A DNA stretch of 7,766 bases from Chloroflexota bacterium. GTDB taxonomy: Bacteria; Chloroflexota; UBA11872; VXOZ01. The position numbers and the translations under genes were made by a program. Positions 6,557-7,766 of this stretch are shown here, in pieces. Each line of letters opens with the position of its first letter. Positions within the stretch are counted from its first letter, which is position 1. Under the pieces are notes generated by a model. That model was given only the letters and a program-made list of their open reading frames with translations, was not told the origin of the DNA and made no database searches. The DNA lies in assembly GCA_009839775.1 (NCBI GenBank), contig VXOZ01000248.1, positions 1 through 7,766 of the forward strand, written 5' to 3'.

Positions 6557-6562
6557 TAAGGA
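6557..6562 (+). promoter_or_regulatory. Ribosome binding site deciding the plsY start at 6572
   Basis: TAAGGA directly abuts the upstream in-frame ATG at 6563, too close to serve it. It is 9 bases from the ATG at 6572, a workable spacing. The second ATG is therefore preferred. Confidence 0.5.
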
Positions 6563-6571
6563 ATGAAGGCG

Positions 6572-7264
6572 ATGGACACTGGCGTGATCAGCCTACTACT
6601 GGCTGCGTACCTATTGGGGGCGATTCCGTTTGTCTACTTACTGGGGCGACTCTCCGGAGTAGATTTGCGCGATGAAGGCAGTCAGAATGTCGGCGGAACC
6701 AATCTGTGGCGCACGGCGGGGCCGCTCACGGGCGTCATGGGCGCGGCATTGGATATCGGCAAGGGCCTGGCGCTCGTACTGGTAGCGCGAGCCTTTGACT
6801 TCAGTGAGGGCGTGGCGGGGCTGGCGGCAATTGCGGCGGTTGTGGGGCAGTGTTGGCCGATCTTTCTCCGTTTCCGCGGCGGTCGCGGCATTTCGGTGGT
6901 GGCCGGGGCGGTGGTTGCTTATTCGCCCATGGCCTTCGTATGGGCCGTTTTACCGGCCGTCGCCGGGTTGGCGGCCTACGTCATTGTCACGAGCCGTCAG
7001 CGGCAGGATGCTGGCACGATCATTAGCGGAAGTGGTGGCGACAGTCGCACGGTGCCCCTATGCATGATGTTCTCGATGGTGGCTTTGCCATTCGTCGGTG
7101 TCGCCCTGGGCGAGTCGTTCACGGTTGTAAGTATATTCACGGCACTTTCGCTCGTCTTGCTCTTGCGCCGTCTTACCGCCGGCCTGCGCCAGGACTCGGG
7201 TTCCGCGATTCCGCTCTTTACCCGTCTGCGCAATCGGTTTCTCTACGACCGCGCCCAGGTGTAG
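6572..7264 (+). CDS. plsY: PlsY-like glycerol-3-phosphate acyltransferase
   Basis: PlsY is an integral membrane enzyme that transfers an acyl group from acyl-phosphate to glycerol-3-phosphate, the first step of phospholipid synthesis. This protein has 230 residues from the preferred ATG (233 from the ATG at 6563). It begins with a membrane helix (about 5-27, LLLAAYLLGAIPFVYLLG) and the family's first cytoplasmic motif in variant form (DLRDEGSQNVGGTN, 31-44; usually GSGNxGATN). The second motif, WPIFLRFRGGRGISV (95-109), is good, although the preceding GQ is GH in most members. Further hydrophobic stretches lie at about 54-72, 83-97, 108-138, 162-180 and 183-199. The expected third motif (HRxNIxRL) is not visible; the tail reads RRLTAGLRQD and RLRNRFLYDR. 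The family is firm; catalytic activity is likely but not assured. It is longer than typical PlsY (about 200 residues). Confidence 0.85.
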   Translation: MDTGVISLLLAAYLLGAIPFVYLLGRLSGVDLRDEGSQNVGGTNLWRTAGPLTGVMGAALDIGKGLALVLVARAFDFSEGVAGLAAIAAVVGQCWPIFLRFRGGRGISVVAGAVVAYSPMAFVWAVLPAVAGLAAYVIVTSRQRQDAGTIISGSGGDSRTVPLCMMFSMVALPFVGVALGESFTVVSIFTALSLVLLLRRLTAGLRQDSGSAIPLFTRLRNRFLYDRAQV

Positions 7265-7309
7265 GCGGTAGCGCAGGTTTCAAACCTGCGCCCACTAACC
7301 TACCCGCCT
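7261..7309. repeat. Two-tier palindrome between convergent plsY and the GGT-like gene
   Basis: The inner part is perfect: GCGCAGGTTT (7271-7280), one base, then AAACCTGCGC (7282-7291). The outer part pairs AGGCGG plus TA (7263-7270) with TA and CCGCCT (7301-7309), allowing one bulged base. The structure fills the whole gap and touches both stop codons. With no T-run it may act as a bidirectional transcript end, an mRNA 3'-end stabiliser, or a REP-like dispersed element. Confidence 0.65.
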
Positions 7310-7766
7310 CAATAGCCCATGGCTGCGGAGGTCGGATAGTACGGGTCGGCAGCGCCGATCAGCGACCCGCCTTCCCGTTGGATGGCAACCGGGCTGGCAA
7401 AGTAACGCGGCAGGAATGCTTCTTCCGCTACGAACACGTTGTGGCCCCGTCGCCTGAGTTCCGCGCAGACGGCAGGATCGATGCGGATGCTCAGGATTGG
7501 ATCAAGGGTGCTGCAATCGATGCGCGGAGCGCTGATGGCGGCCTGGATGTCCATGTCGAAGTCCACGAGATCGATGGCAAGCTGAGCGACGGTGTTGATG
7601 ATGCGCCGTCCGCCGGACGCGCCCAGAGCCGCAAGGGCCTTACCGTCGCGCTCGAGCACGATCGGGCACATGTTATTGAGGGGCTTCTTGCCGCCTTCGA
7701 TCGAATTGCTCGTGCCCGGTTCCGGGTTGTACCACATCATGCCGTTGTTCAGGAGTACGCCGGTGC
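7309..7766 (-). CDS. Gamma-glutamyltransferase-family protein, C-terminal part only
   Basis: The frame is open from the right edge (about 7764) to the TGA at 7311-7309, giving 151 residues that match the small subunit of GGT-type N-terminal nucleophile hydrolases. Recognisable pieces are TGVLLNNG at the edge, NSIEGGKKPLNNMCP, GASGGRRI (the GG of the oxyanion hole), SAPRID, and the ending GAADPYYPTSAAMGY, parallel to the GASDPR...AGY ending of E. coli GGT. The self-processing site and catalytic Thr lie outside the window. The residues that bind the glutamyl amino and carboxyl groups in E. coli GGT (Gln430, Asp433, Ser462, Ser463) appear here as Gly, Trp, Asn and Asn. The substrate may therefore not be glutathione. 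An internal ATG at 7740 is not a plausible start, because homology continues upstream of it. Confidence 0.88.
   Translation of the reverse strand, partial: TGVLLNNGMMWYNPEPGTSNSIEGGKKPLNNMCPIVLERDGKALAALGASGGRRIINTVAQLAIDLVDFDMDIQAAISAPRIDCSTLDPILSIRIDPAVCAELRRRGHNVFVAEEAFLPRYFASPVAIQREGGSLIGAADPYYPTSAAMGY

Noticed and set aside
5838..6566. 242-codon plus-strand ORF opposite proB
   Set aside because: It is antisense to the conserved kinase domain and its composition is that of a shadow.
1..7766. Mobile element, CRISPR array, toxin-antitoxin or defence system
   Set aside because: No transposase, integrase, regularly spaced repeats, nuclease or toxin-like pair was visible on either strand.

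Overview
The window is bacterial chromosomal DNA with GC-rich genes (roughly 60% by eye) packed on both strands. Every recognisable gene is housekeeping or metabolic. I see no phage, transposase, CRISPR, rRNA or tRNA. The organism cannot be fixed from sequence alone. An ANTAR response regulator, two zinc-free dehydrogenases with the 'GTE' signature, a divergent PlsY-like protein and a diverged gamma-glutamyltransferase relative together would fit a Chloroflexota-type environmental genome, but that is a weak inference.

Left part (1-2271). A response regulator with an RNA-binding ANTAR domain runs leftward off the window edge (538 to 1). It is divergent from dprA (856-1950), the RecA loader for incoming single-stranded DNA. 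A small unknown ORF (1960-2271) follows dprA by 9 bp and is probably co-transcribed.

Middle part (2272-5288). A small single-pass membrane protein (2407-2655) has the best promoter in the window (2347-2375). A 364-bp gene-free stretch follows. Then come two related dehydrogenases of the medium-chain (MDR) superfamily, pointing at each other (3020-4036 plus, 4067-5074 minus) with only 30 bp between their stops. Both have lost the catalytic zinc ligands and share the GTE/PGY signature of the bacteriochlorophyllide-dehydrogenase-like group.

Right part (5289-7766). proB (glutamate 5-kinase with PUA domain, proline synthesis) reads leftward. It is divergent from a PlsY-like glycerol-3-phosphate acyltransferase (6572-7264). 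A strong palindrome separates the latter from the convergent C-terminal part of a gamma-glutamyltransferase-family protein, which is cut by the right edge.

The genes do not form one pathway. Strand switches nearly every gene or two mean at most one two-gene operon (dprA plus the small ORF). The points most worth checking are the convergent zinc-less dehydrogenase pair, the loss of substrate-binding residues in the GGT-like protein, the altered PlsY motifs, and a recurring AGGTTTC heptamer in inverted repeats just after three plus-strand stop codons. I do not see convincing evidence of a wholly new system.
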